From assembly GCF_902167145.1 (NCBI RefSeq), contig NC_050103.1, forward strand, positions 181,225,625 through 181,289,624: a DNA stretch of 64,000 nt, written 5' to 3'. The notes under the pieces were generated by a model. The model was not told where the DNA came from and did no database searches. It saw only the letters and a list, made by a program, of their open reading frames with translations. Position numbers and translations under genes: made by a program. Positions 1-9,276 of this stretch are shown piece after piece. Positions within the stretch are counted from its first letter, which is position 1. The number at the start of each line of letters is the position of its first letter. The stretch comes from Zea mays (Eukaryota > Streptophyta > Magnoliopsida > Poales > Poaceae).

Positions 1-520
1 GTGGTGCTTGGGTGCCTGTAGAGGCCGACTAAGGGCTCTATTTATAGCCCAAATGACCAAAAGAGTTGTTGCTTGATTGCTGGGAAACTACCTTCTGCGG
101 GTGCACAGGACTGGGTCCTGTAGTAGCTCCTCCAGGATTATGATTGGGCCCTTCCATCTTTGGTTGGCACTAGACCGTTTTGATCCACCATTAGACCACC
201 ACATGTTGCATGATCGTTGAAGTAGCCGTTATGCGTCCGGTGTAGTCGTTACTGCGAGGTCTGGTGCACCACCGGACCATCACTATAGAAGGTTCGGTGA
301 ATTTTTAATGAAATTCCTGAGAGGGAACAATTGCGTATGGTGAGGTCTGGTGCATCGAACCTATGGTCTAACGTTCCAGGCCCTCGAAGCCTTCTAAGGG
401 GCTCCCTAGACACATGGTACGGTGCATCACTAAACTAGTCCATTGAGCCCCACAACAGCCCAAACTTAGATTTTTGAGCTAATCTTCTCCATTTCATTTT
501 GGATGATCTTGGGAGCGATT
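1..520 (-). repeat. Possible LTR remnant (Copia/Sirevirus-like), minus strand, cut by window edge
   Basis: Read on the minus strand, this stretch has a TATA-like box (ctataaatag, about 36-45). It also has GGTCTGGTGCA/CACCGGACC-type words resembling the CCGGAC-rich LTRs of the Sireviruses further right. It lies downstream, in minus orientation, of a minus-strand gag fragment at 992-1503, which fits a 3' LTR. No LTR end or target duplication can be fixed, so this is tentative. Confidence 0.35.
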
Positions 521-991
521 CTATTACTTATACAAACATATTTAGAGCATGTTTTACATGCCTAAGTCAAAGGTTCATACCTTTATCTCATCTCCATTTT
601 AGTTTTCCTGTTTCAACTCAAACATATGTCTAAAAGCACTTTTTGCTAGAAACTAGGTTATAGAGCAAACTTAAGTGCTAGAAACATTCTAATAGGTGTA
701 TGCAACATATTCAAAGGTTCAAACCTCACTGTTTTATCCTTTTTTCAAAATGTTGCACTTTATGGCCATGTTTGAGCTCATTTGGACTTGAATCCTTCAA
801 TTTGCACTTGAGTGAGCTTGTGCTCATACACATAGCAAACCAGTTGGTCCTAGATGTTGTGTTGGTCATTCAATCACAAAAAATTATAGAAATGGATTAA
901 TTGTCTATTTCCCTTTCATAAGTCTTGCATGATTTTGGGCATCATCTATTTGCCTTCTACGAGTTTGGACTACACCTACATTCATAATCTC
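521..991. other. AT-rich stretch without a recognisable gene
   Basis: It contains only a short plus-strand ORF (700-900) with no recognisable motif. It is probably non-coding interior of the minus-strand Copia remnant between its gag fragment and its LTR-like part. I see nothing else in it. Confidence 0.4.
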
Positions 992-1503
992 CTAAAGACT
1001 AGGATGCTCCCCAATTAGATGAGACATTATCTTGTTGGTCCACTCATCATAATTCAACTCATTTAAAGTTGGAAGTTTTTCGAGGGGCGCCGAAGAGAAG
1101 TTAGGAACAAAATTGTGAGAATAATCAAATTGAATGTAATGATACTTGTTACCCTTTGATAAGTTCTTGGTTGGTGAAGTCTTGGTGTTGATGTTTACCT
1201 TTTTCATTACCTTTGAAACCAAGGGCTCAACCAAGTCATCATTGTACTCCAATTTCTTCTTCCCTTTTTTCCTTTGCTTCTTCTCCTTTGATCCTTCTCT
1301 TGGCTTCTTCTTCTTCAAGCCCCATCCTCCTTCATATTAAGGAACATCCTTTTGGTGATCTTCATGATAAGGTCTAGTGCCTTGGGATCAACATCTTCAT
1401 CAAATGGCGAGGTTGAGGTGATTTCAACTTCCTCAAGGATGGACATGTCCTCTTTTCTTGGTTCCCCCAACATGATCTTTTTCCTCACTGTGGGAGCGAA
1501 CAA
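992..1503 (-). pseudogene. gag: Copia (Sirevirus-type) gag N-terminal fragment, frameshifted
   Basis: Two overlapping minus-strand reading frames (1503-1315, then 1318-992) together resemble the N-terminal part of a plant Copia Gag. There is a low-complexity Lys-rich segment, then the conserved PTLNELNYDEWTNKIMSHL-type stretch that precedes the first Trp-containing helix of Gag (DUF4219/UBN2 region). The frame changes by one base near 1315-1318 and the protein ends soon after the conserved stretch, so only a stub remains. It lies in the opposite orientation to the Gag-like tail at 1690-1830, so this part of the Copia-1 interior is a rearranged mosaic. The family call is good; the exact element is unknown. 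Confidence 0.6.
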
Positions 1504-1559
1504 GCTTGTGGAGGGTGAAATTGTGGTTTACTGGCTGTCTCATAAGAAAGGGCACAAGC

Positions 1560-1986
1560 CTTACTAATGCAAGGTGAAGATCGGGGAAAAGCAAAAGAAA
1601 AGGCCAACAAGCAAGATCTCTAACACCTACATCAACAAAGTGGATAAAACGCGGCTACACCATACTTCATCAAAAAGAAGAAGAATCGAAAGATGATAGC
1701 CATCAAGGCCATCAAGCAAACCAACAAGAGAAAGGGGGGCAAACACATTTGGGTGCCAAAGGAGATTATGTCAACCATGAAAAGCACCAATAAGGTTTGG
1801 GTCCTGAGAGGGAAGTGTGAAGTACGAAGGACTTCGGGAAATTTAGAGACGGAAAAATGGGATGTATATCATGGGATGCTTCATATTAGATCAAGTCTAT
1901 TGCTAAGTGAGTTAGTGAAAATTTTGGACCCAAATTCCCCACCCATGACTAAGGTAACTAGTTTTATTATAAATTCTTGTCTTTAG
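1560..1986 (+). pseudogene. gag: Copia-1 gag C-terminal remnant
   Basis: A plus-strand frame from 1693 encodes a basic stretch followed by KHIWVPKEIM and then NKVWV. This matches the C-terminal signature of the intact Sirevirus Gag in this window, which ends with CIWVPKTIV and SWVPKTQA near 12850-12930. Upstream, 1560-1690 is Lys/Arg-rich in all frames. No protease, integrase or reverse transcriptase follows before the 3' LTR, so Copia-1 is a deletion derivative. The sequence after about 1830 is not recognisable as Gag. Confidence 0.6.
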
Positions 1987-3205
1987 ATATGCATATCTAA
2001 TTTCATTTGTTATTTAGATTACCTTTTCATGCCTAGTATTATTTTAAGTATTCTTCGTAATTAATATGAGTCTTTAATTGATATTACTCATTGCATACAA
2101 GGCATATCATTTTGTAGTAATGCTCGGTTTTAAATTCATCTTTTTGATCAAACCTACATGGTTTAAAATGTATAGTAAAGCATGACACATAGCTTAATTA
2201 AAATTCCTAGATAAATGACACTATTGCTTGTTTCTAAAGTTATATCTTTCAATTGGTGTCATTTTGAATTATATGTGCCAAAGTATGGTATATATAATTA
2301 TCCCCTCTTGATCTCAAAATCAAAGTGTATGTCTCCTACAAGTATTCAAAAACCTGTATGCACACTTTTAGGGGAGGTTACTCTATAATATAAGTCTTTG
2401 ATACTAACACCACCTTTGCAAGTCTATTATGTGTAGTAGTCTCATTGAAGGAAAATGGAGTCACCAGAGAAAGACAATGTGCTTTCACTGCAAGAATGCC
2501 ATCATCCAAACATTTTCAATGTTATCATCTTTTGATTGATATTATCTTTCGATTGACATAATTTACATGTCTTCTCCAATATTTGAATAGGCTATGTCTT
2601 TCCAATCTTATACCCCCCATGTTGCCATATATGCATATGTTGTTTTTTATATATACTAGAATATGATCTATCATTTACTTATGCATAGCTTTAGGGGGAG
2701 GTAGTCTATTTCAATCATGCCTTGTTTCCTCTTGTATTCTTGTGCTTATCTTAAGTAGAGGTTTTTCGACAGGGGAAGTATGTCCTTTTCCGTAAAAGGG
2801 GAGAATACCTTTCCACATAGGGAGAACTTTCTTTTAGGGGGAGTAATTCTTTTTATAGGGAAAGTCTTTAAATTGCTTCCTATATGTTTTATCATGTCTT
2901 CTTTTTCGGTGTTTGATTCCAAATGGGGACAATTTTATGGACCAAAGCAACTAGAGTATATCAAATACCAAGAACCACAAAAAACCACCATTTTTTTAAA
3001 AATGGTTCTTTCAATTGGTTATCTTGTTGGTTTCGGTCTTAAATAGGAAGTATGTGGATTATGGAGTTAGGGGGAGACTTAAAGTCCATAATCACACATG
3101 AGGAAATTCATGCATCCTAGCAAGTAGATTGTATATTTACATCAAGTATTTGTTATATTTGCTTGTGTTGGTTGTGTTGTCATCAATCACCAAAAAGGGG
3201 GAGAT
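1987..3205 (+). other. Copia-1 3' interior with multiple polypurine tracts
   Basis: No coding region is recognised. The stretch carries repeated polypurine tracts of the form TTAGGGGGAG or AAAAGGGGGAG (near 2367, 2690, 2798, 2835, 3069 and 3192). The last, AAAAAGGGGGAG at 3192-3203, directly abuts the LTR start. Such clusters upstream of the 3' LTR are a described hallmark of Sirevirus Copia elements. Confidence 0.7.
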
Positions 3206-3752
3206 TGTAAGGAAAATGGACCCGACTCATTTGATTAAGGATGTTGGTGGTTGATGATCAACATAACCTTGTGGACTAATGTTTTCCATGTGTCTGTGTT
3301 TTTGTGGTTCACATGATGTAAATATGTTTTGGACATAGGCTTTGAGTATGCAACACCTCAAAAGAAGACATTATGAAAACCATTATTGAAGGTCAACAAG
3401 TATCAAGCGAAGTCCAAGACAAGAAGGAAGTGCAACCACACTGGACAATCTGCCTTCTTTAGGCGAACGGTTCGATGGCTAGTTTTTTTGGCACCTGGAA
3501 GAAAGGCCACTGAACAGTCCGGTGTTGGGACTGGACAGTCCGGTGTGGAGTTGTAGAGTATCAATGGTCAGATTCAAACGACTATCACCAACGGCTAGGT
3601 GCACCGGACAGTCCAGTGCCAACCACCGGACGGTCCGATGTGGTGCAGAGAGCAACAACTTCTTCCCAACGACTATAATTGAGTGGGGAGCCTATATATA
3701 CCCACTTGATCGGCCATATGGAGTGTGTGGAGCACAAGAAACCTATCCCAAG
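3206..3752 (+). repeat. Copia-1 3' LTR, left (U3) half
   Basis: The LTR begins with TGTAAGGAAAATGG immediately after the final polypurine tract. It contains CCGGACAGTCCGGTG-type palindromic words typical of maize Sirevirus LTRs, and a TATA-like 'ctatatatac' near 3690-3700. It is interrupted after 3752 by the hAT insertion and resumes at 22879. Confidence 0.75.
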
Positions 3753-4463
3753 CAATGTTTAAAATAGTTGGATATAGTTGTCGCTATATCTAGATATAGC
3801 TGCTGGAGAAGGGTGGGGATAAGATAATCGCATTTTCACGCTAAACAGTTAGAGACGCTATTATCCGATATTAGTCAGCTAAAACAGCTAAACCATGTAT
3901 CATTTAGCCGACTAAAATCTGATTTGGGAGCTGTTGTTGTGCGGTTGTGGGATGTGCGGCTAACTACTTTGCTTGTTGAAGCACACTGCTTGTTGGGTGG
4001 GTGTAGCATCCCAAAAATTCAAATCTTGGAATTTTTCTCAAACTCGCTTTAAATTCAAAATTAATTTCAAATTACATTTCAAAATGTTTGTTTGCAAATT
4101 GATATCAACAAATAAAATATAGTGGTCTATATTATCTTCAAAATCCTCCTCAAAATACTGCCCAGATATTTCCCCAGTAACCCCCCTCAAGTTCTTTCCA
4201 GAAATACTGCCCAAATATTCCACCGATATTTCTCCAAATACTTTCCTCTTGAGAAATATCTTTCGAATCATTTTTTAAAGTCCCCACAAATACTTTCTTC
4301 ATAACTTTCCTCATACTCATACGTATATGTATGCCTCCGGTGTCATACGTTGAGCTCTACAAGCTAATTACACTCATATAAGACAAATCCATGCTAATCT
4401 CCCACTAATCCTCTCATCCTCCCACTAATCCTCTCATCCCTCCCCCTAATCCCCCCACCATGG

Positions 4464-4473
4464 CTATAAATAG
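4464..4473 (+). promoter_or_regulatory. TATA box 1 of GypA LTR
   Basis: CTATAAATAG follows a run of CCCCTAATCC words and precedes a C-rich leader. It is conserved in the 3' LTR at 19709-19718. This is a plausible core promoter for the element; the start site is not determined. Confidence 0.55.
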
Positions 4474-4584
4474 AGGGGCAAGGGCCTCCTCTCATCCCAC
4501 CCCAAGCCATTTCATGGCAACTCTCTGCCCCTCACACACACGCCCACTCCATCTCCCACACAAGCAAACACTAGCACAAAGATC

Positions 4585-5100
4585 ATTCGGTCGTTCTTCG
4601 ATCGTTCGTCCCCCTGTTCTTAGTTTGTTCGTTCGTTCGTCCGATCGTTCGTCCGTTCGTTCGTCCAAATAATCTTTGTCCTGCCGTTATGCTGCCGAAA
4701 TTCTGATCGTTCGTTCGTTCGATCATTCGATCGTTCGTCTGTTCATTCATAGTTCCTATTCATCGTTCATCATTCGTTCATAGTCCCTATTCATCGTTCT
4801 TCCAGATAATCTTTGTCCTACCGTTATGCTGCCGAAATTTTGATCGTTCGTTCATTCGATCATTCGATCGTTCATCGTTCGTTCATAGTTCCTATTCATC
4901 GTTCATCGTTCGTTCGTAGTCCCTATTCATTGTTCGTCCAGATAATCTTTGTCTTGCCGTTATGCTGCCGAAATTCCGATAGTTCGTTCGTCCGATCATT
5001 CGATCGTTCGTCCGTTCATTCATAGTTCCTATTCATCGTTCATTGTTCGTTCATAGTTCCTATTTGTCGTTCATCGTTCGTTCATACGACTATTCACCAT
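4585..5100 (+). repeat. TTCG-rich tandem repeat array in GypA 5' LTR
   Basis: Short GTTCGTTCGATC words lie within a longer unit of about 137 bp. Each unit contains AGATAATCTTTGTCCTGCCG and GTTATGCTGCCGAAATT, at about 4670, 4807 and 4944. The same array is in the 3' LTR at about 19825-20330 with small differences. Ser/Phe/Arg-rich ORFs across it are translated repeats, not genes. Confidence 0.85.
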
Positions 5101-5643
5101 CACTATTCACCATTACTATTCATCGTTACTATTTATCATCGTTACTATTCATTATCGTAACTATTCATCAATGATATCTATGGTAACTTTTTCGTTGTTA
5201 CTATTCATAGTTACTATTTATCGATCATCCGATCACCCCAAATTTTAACTACTCATCCATCATGTTGTCCAGTCCACTTAAGACTAGCCAGACCAATATT
5301 CCAGTCCTACAAACTCTGGTGACTGTGATTTTCCTTCCAGTGGGAACTTCCCATCTTGTCACCCATCCCAGGTTTCTCCAAGTTGAGCACGCTTAACTTT
5401 GAGATTCCTTCGAACCAGGCTTCCAAACTCAGATTCCAATAATTCTTGTTTCTAAATTCTTATCAAACTATTCCCTATCCAACCATGTTATTCCTTAAGT
5501 GTGGTTCATATTCCAGAAAACTACCAAAATACTCTTGTCCCATATTCTGCCTATAACTCTCCTGTTCATACTAAGTCAGACGATTCATTCGTCACTATTC
5601 TCACCAACAGTGAACTTCACTGCGCTACACTACATACACCCAG

Positions 5644-5653
5644 CTATAAATAC
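5644..5653 (+). promoter_or_regulatory. TATA box 2 of GypA LTR
   Basis: CTATAAATAC lies 1.18 kb downstream of the first TATA box and is followed by a CT/CA-rich leader and a donor-like CCTG/GTAAGC at about 5780. It is also present in the 3' LTR at 20845-20854. It suggests an alternative promoter inside the long LTR. Confidence 0.5.
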
Positions 5654-7093
5654 ACCCAGCTACCCTCTCCCTCTCCACACACACTCAACACCCTCAGCCA
5701 AGGCAAACACCCCACCCACTCAGTTACTCCGCTCTGCCGGCTACACGCATAGTGTCGCTTCGCCTCCAGTCCAACCTCCTGGTAAGCACCTCCGCTCCAC
5801 CACTAGTAGTATCTCAACACCACATGACATAGATTCTACTCAAGACTCTACCCATCCATATATCGCTATTCTGACCACTATACTAAATATCTGTTGATAT
5901 ACTTGCTGGTTTGCATGTTTGCTTATACATGTTGCATAGTTACCGAAGCGTTCGTGCTGTCTTGTGGAGGCTAGATCTGCAAGTCTACGTCAGGCAGTGG
6001 AGCTAGAAGCCAGTTCCGCGAGCTCCCCTTCCCCTTCGCCGGATAAGCACGACAAGCTCACTGGATCCCTTTGATGCATAAATTACCTATGATTTTTCAA
6101 CCACAACCCTCAGCCTGTTATTTTAGGCATGATATGATTTTGAGACAAGTTATTATGGCCACCTAGCCGCTTGCCGCAATCAATCCTTGATATATTTGTT
6201 ACAAATGATTTGAGAAAAGGTGTGAGTTTTCAAAAGAAAATGCTTTTCAAAATGTGTATGATGAAGGGTTTTCACCCTTATCACCTTTGAGTCGGGATGA
6301 TCACGGACTCCCTGGTTTAGGGGAGGGCCTAAGGTGATGGCTCAGCTGGTTTAGGTGTGAGCAGAAGGATTGTCCCCTCACATAAGGACTGGTTTGTCAT
6401 CCTTCACTACCTGTACTCATGATAAGTACAACCACTCGAGATTGTATGGGCAGTCACTCAATCTGAACTCGTACAGTCCAAACCCCAGGGTTATGAAGGC
6501 TGGGGAGCACCGGGAGGATAAGGAGGGGGAATGTTTTGTCCGGTTTGGACATGGCGGTGGCCTGACTCCTTCCGGTATAACCGTTAAGTTAAGGACGTGC
6601 GAGGAAAGGAAGAGATTCGGCATTCGGGTCTCACGACGGTGAGATCGCAGAAACCGGACTAGTGGGTAAAGTGTACCCCTCTGCGTAGAGTTCAAACCTA
6701 TTCAAATAATCTATGTCCACAGGAATGGATGAGTCTGGTGTGGTATGGCAATTAGTGTTTTGTTTTCAAAAAAAGGTGCGTTTGAGAAAAGTGGTTTTTA
6801 AAAGGTCCGGCGGTTGAGCCGTGAGCTATGGTGGACGGGAAGTCCAGTAGCTGTTTTTGAAAATGAAAACCAGTGGGAAACTGCTGAGATACTTGGATGG
6901 TTTAGTCCAGGGGATTTTATTCTATATTGAAAAACTTCCTGCTCCTTTGGGAGAGGATGTGCTTTGAAAAATACAAAATGTTTTACAAAACAACCCTGCA
7001 TAAAATATTGTTGTTTCTGCAAAATATCCTGAGCTCCACATATTCCATGCATTATATCTGATTTCCCCATTCCGCGGGTGAAGGTGGGCTACT

Positions 7094-7135
7094 GAGTATG
7101 TTTGTACTCACCCTTGCTTATTTGTTGTTTTTCAG
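7094..7135 (+). promoter_or_regulatory. Hairpin plus 3' splice-site-like tract in GypA LTR
   Basis: GAGTATGTTTGTACTC can form a short stem. In the 3' LTR the same site reads GAGTACGTTTGTACTC (22296-22311), a perfect 6-bp stem with a 4-base loop. It is followed by ACCCTTGCTTATTT and a pyrimidine tract ending in CAG at 7135. The Tekay-type LTR carries the same arrangement at 33365-33418, so it is conserved between families. A role in splicing of the LTR leader is inference. Confidence 0.55.
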
Positions 7136-7408
7136 AAAAGGAGATCGGGTAAGAGTTACGCCTGTTCCCAACCTTGCATGTGGTTGTTGGATCGCTGATT
7201 TGCTTCGCTGCGTATATCGGGCTGCTTCAGCCCCACTCTGATGATATGTCTCGAGTCGTGGACCAACTCTTAAAGTTGTTCGCCACATTTATAGGTTTGT
7301 CTCATTTTAGCAAATTTGAAATCATCTGATGTATAAATGTGTTTACTAGCCTCCTGGGACTAGTAATTGTATCACATTTGAGTCCCAGAGGATCTGGGGC
7401 GCTTCAGG

Positions 7409-7420
7409 TGGTATCAGAGC
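7409..7420 (+). other. Primer-binding site of GypA (initiator tRNA-Met type)
   Basis: TGGTATCAGAGC begins 2 bases after the 5' LTR end and matches the usual plant LTR-retrotransposon primer site for initiator tRNA-Met. Confidence 0.88.
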
Positions 7421-7523
7421 TGTTAGGTTGGCCGCAGGACGTAACCCTTAGCCTGATCCAAAAGTTTTTGAGTCCAAACTATTTTCTTAAAAAAATTCTT
7501 GCTCTCATCCCTTCATTTCAAAA

Positions 7524-8576
7524 ATGCTTTCCCCCTTTCCTTCTCTCAAAAGTCACATGGAGGTCCGCTGCCAAACCAGCTTTTGCCAGAATGAAGATGG
7601 TTTCCCTAAGTTGTTGAGAGCATGCACAGTCTGCCTGGGAATCAGGAGCCAGCCAGAGTATGATGGTCATGAATTCGTCGAGCACGACACAGAGAAGTGT
7701 GTCGTGACTGTATACATCGGATCCAGTCCGCACCATGTGGAATGGAGTGTCATTGCTGCAGGGCACAGATTCAAAGACACCTGCCAAGTCGTCGCCCGCA
7801 AGGCATTGAGGGCCCTGTGTCAGATTTATGAAGAAGTGGCCGACACCCTGCTCAGATTCTTTCTGCCCTTCCAGAGAAACCGTCCAGTTTGGATGGCCAG
7901 GATGCGTGCATTGGAAGGGCAGCATCTGCTTGAGGACGACCCCACAGTCGTGTACCTCACTGCATACCTGCTCACCCTGGATGCCCAGTATGATTTCTTG
8001 GCTCGGCACCACCGTCAGATGATTGCCCGAGCAGAAGATGCAGAAAAGCGCAACAGTCAGCTCCATGTGGATCTCACCTCAGCTCAAGCCCGTGTAGCTG
8101 CCTTGGAAAGTTGTGAAGTCATTGCTGTTGAAGCCCTGAAGCAAGCCAATGATGAGCATGTCCAGAAGTTGATGGAGGCCTACTTGATCACCCGTAACCA
8201 ACATAGAGCCCTGCGGATTCAAGAGCCCGCTTCATCCAACCCAGTTCAACCCAGGAGAGTTGAAGATCCCCAGATTCTTGAAGGTCACCCGGTCTCTACC
8301 AGAGAAGAAAAGAAGGCTTGGGAACTACCGGAAGGAGCCATAGTCTTGGAAGGAATTCCAATCTTCCCTCAGGCTATGAATAAGCAAGAGCACCCCGAGT
8401 CCTCCCAAGATCCCCCACCAGAGTTGTTTGAGCCCCTCACCATGAAGAAGATTCCAGCACCGTCCCGTGAGATCAAGGAAGAAGCTGCAAGGACCCCGCC
8501 ATCACCGTCGCCCTCTGAGGAGCTGCAAGAGCCAGTCTCGCTTGAAGAAGAGTTCGACCCCGTCTTGCCATCTTAG
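7524..8576 (+). CDS. Accessory ORF of GypA, 350 aa, function unknown
   Basis: An open frame in the sense direction just after the PBS, in the place where gag would begin. It has no zinc knuckle and no protease, RT or integrase motif. Roughly residues 55-105 read as strands (CVVTVYI, VEWSVIAAG) followed by a helix with the spacing ARKALRALCQIY. That strand-strand-helix layout resembles the end of a double-stranded-RNA-binding domain, but this is only a visual resemblance. Residues about 165-200 (MIARAEDAEKRNSQLHVDL) look like a coiled coil. The C-terminus from about 240 is Pro/Glu-rich and probably disordered. The same order (strands, AARRAL helix, coiled coil) appears in the accessory ORF of the Tekay-type element at 34020. 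It is open over its full length although the element lacks gag-pol, which suggests recent selection or a young copy. The start is the first in-frame ATG after the PBS. Confidence 0.6.
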   Translation: MLSPFPSLKSHMEVRCQTSFCQNEDGFPKLLRACTVCLGIRSQPEYDGHEFVEHDTEKCVVTVYIGSSPHHVEWSVIAAGHRFKDTCQVVARKALRALCQIYEEVADTLLRFFLPFQRNRPVWMARMRALEGQHLLEDDPTVVYLTAYLLTLDAQYDFLARHHRQMIARAEDAEKRNSQLHVDLTSAQARVAALESCEVIAVEALKQANDEHVQKLMEAYLITRNQHRALRIQEPASSNPVQPRRVEDPQILEGHPVSTREEKKAWELPEGAIVLEGIPIFPQAMNKQEHPESSQDPPPELFEPLTMKKIPAPSREIKEEAARTPPSPSPSEELQEPVSLEEEFDPVLPS

Positions 8577-9271
8577 TTGCCGCAAGAAGAAGTCATCAAC
8601 ATCAGCTCCCTCTTGACCCATCCAGGAGATGTCTCAGATTGAAGTTGTGCGCCAGCCTTGCCAGAAGAGAAGTTGCCTGGTCTGAAGTTAGTTATGCCTA
8701 GTCCTCTGCATGCATTGGGTAGTGAAGTTTTTCTTCACTTTGGCTAGAGCCCTGCATGTATGAGAGGTAATCGTGTAGACTTGTGTTTTGCAAAACTCTA
8801 ATTATGTGGCCCCCTAGGGCATTTCAAAATGAATTTCGCTTGATGTTTTCTCCCCTTTTGAGTGCATATGTGATGCTTTAACGTTAGTGCTCATAAGTTG
8901 CATTTAGCACAGTTCTCAGTTCAGGAGCCGAGCAATAGTAATTATGCTTAGCCCCCGAATCCGAGTAGTTCATGATTTGGAAAACTCTATTCTTCCCTTA
9001 TTCAAAACATTTGATTTGTTTGTGCTTATCATTGCTGAGCTTGTGTGTTTTCTTTCTTTTTTTAAGAAAGGTTTTCTCTAAAAACATAGATCACCAATTA
9101 TAGCTAATCCTCACCTTATGCTTCCATTCTCATCTTAACCCATCTCAAGAGAAAAGCCCCTTACCCAAGAAGATACCAGGAAGCCTACCCTTGAAGCCTG
9201 GAATAAGCTACAGAAGCAACCAGTCCAGCCGCTCAGTCAAAAGGATCGACCATGAGAATCAAAGCACTGCA
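8577..9271 (+). other. GypA interior, non-coding, left of Sirevirus insertion
   Basis: No further ORF of note. The sequence is AT-rich with some polypyrimidine runs (about 9040-9070). It continues at 18064 after the Sirevirus. Confidence 0.6.
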
Positions 9272-9276
9272 CCTGA

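Larger units (their letters stand above)
4002..7406 (+). repeat. GypA 5' LTR (3405 bp)
   Basis: It runs from TGTAGCATCC to GGCGCTTCA. In order it holds an AT-rich start, a TATA box at 4464, TTCG-rich tandem repeats (4585-5100), a second TATA box at 5644, a donor-like CTG/GTAAGCACC at about 5780, an AGTGGGTAAAGTG box at 6661, a hairpin at 7094-7109, and an acceptor-like tract ending in CAG at 7135. It is near-identical to the 3' copy, with scattered substitutions and small indels. Confidence 0.93.

Noticed and set aside
4460..5897. Several ORFs rich in Ser/Arg/Phe or Pro/Ser/Thr in the GypA LTR (also 19892-20597, 20702-21098)
   Set aside because: They are translations of TTCG-type tandem repeats and C/CT-rich leader in LTRs and carry no domain.
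7409..7420. tRNA gene candidates at TGGTATCAGAGC sites
   Set aside because: Only the primer-binding complement is present; there is no cloverleaf around it.
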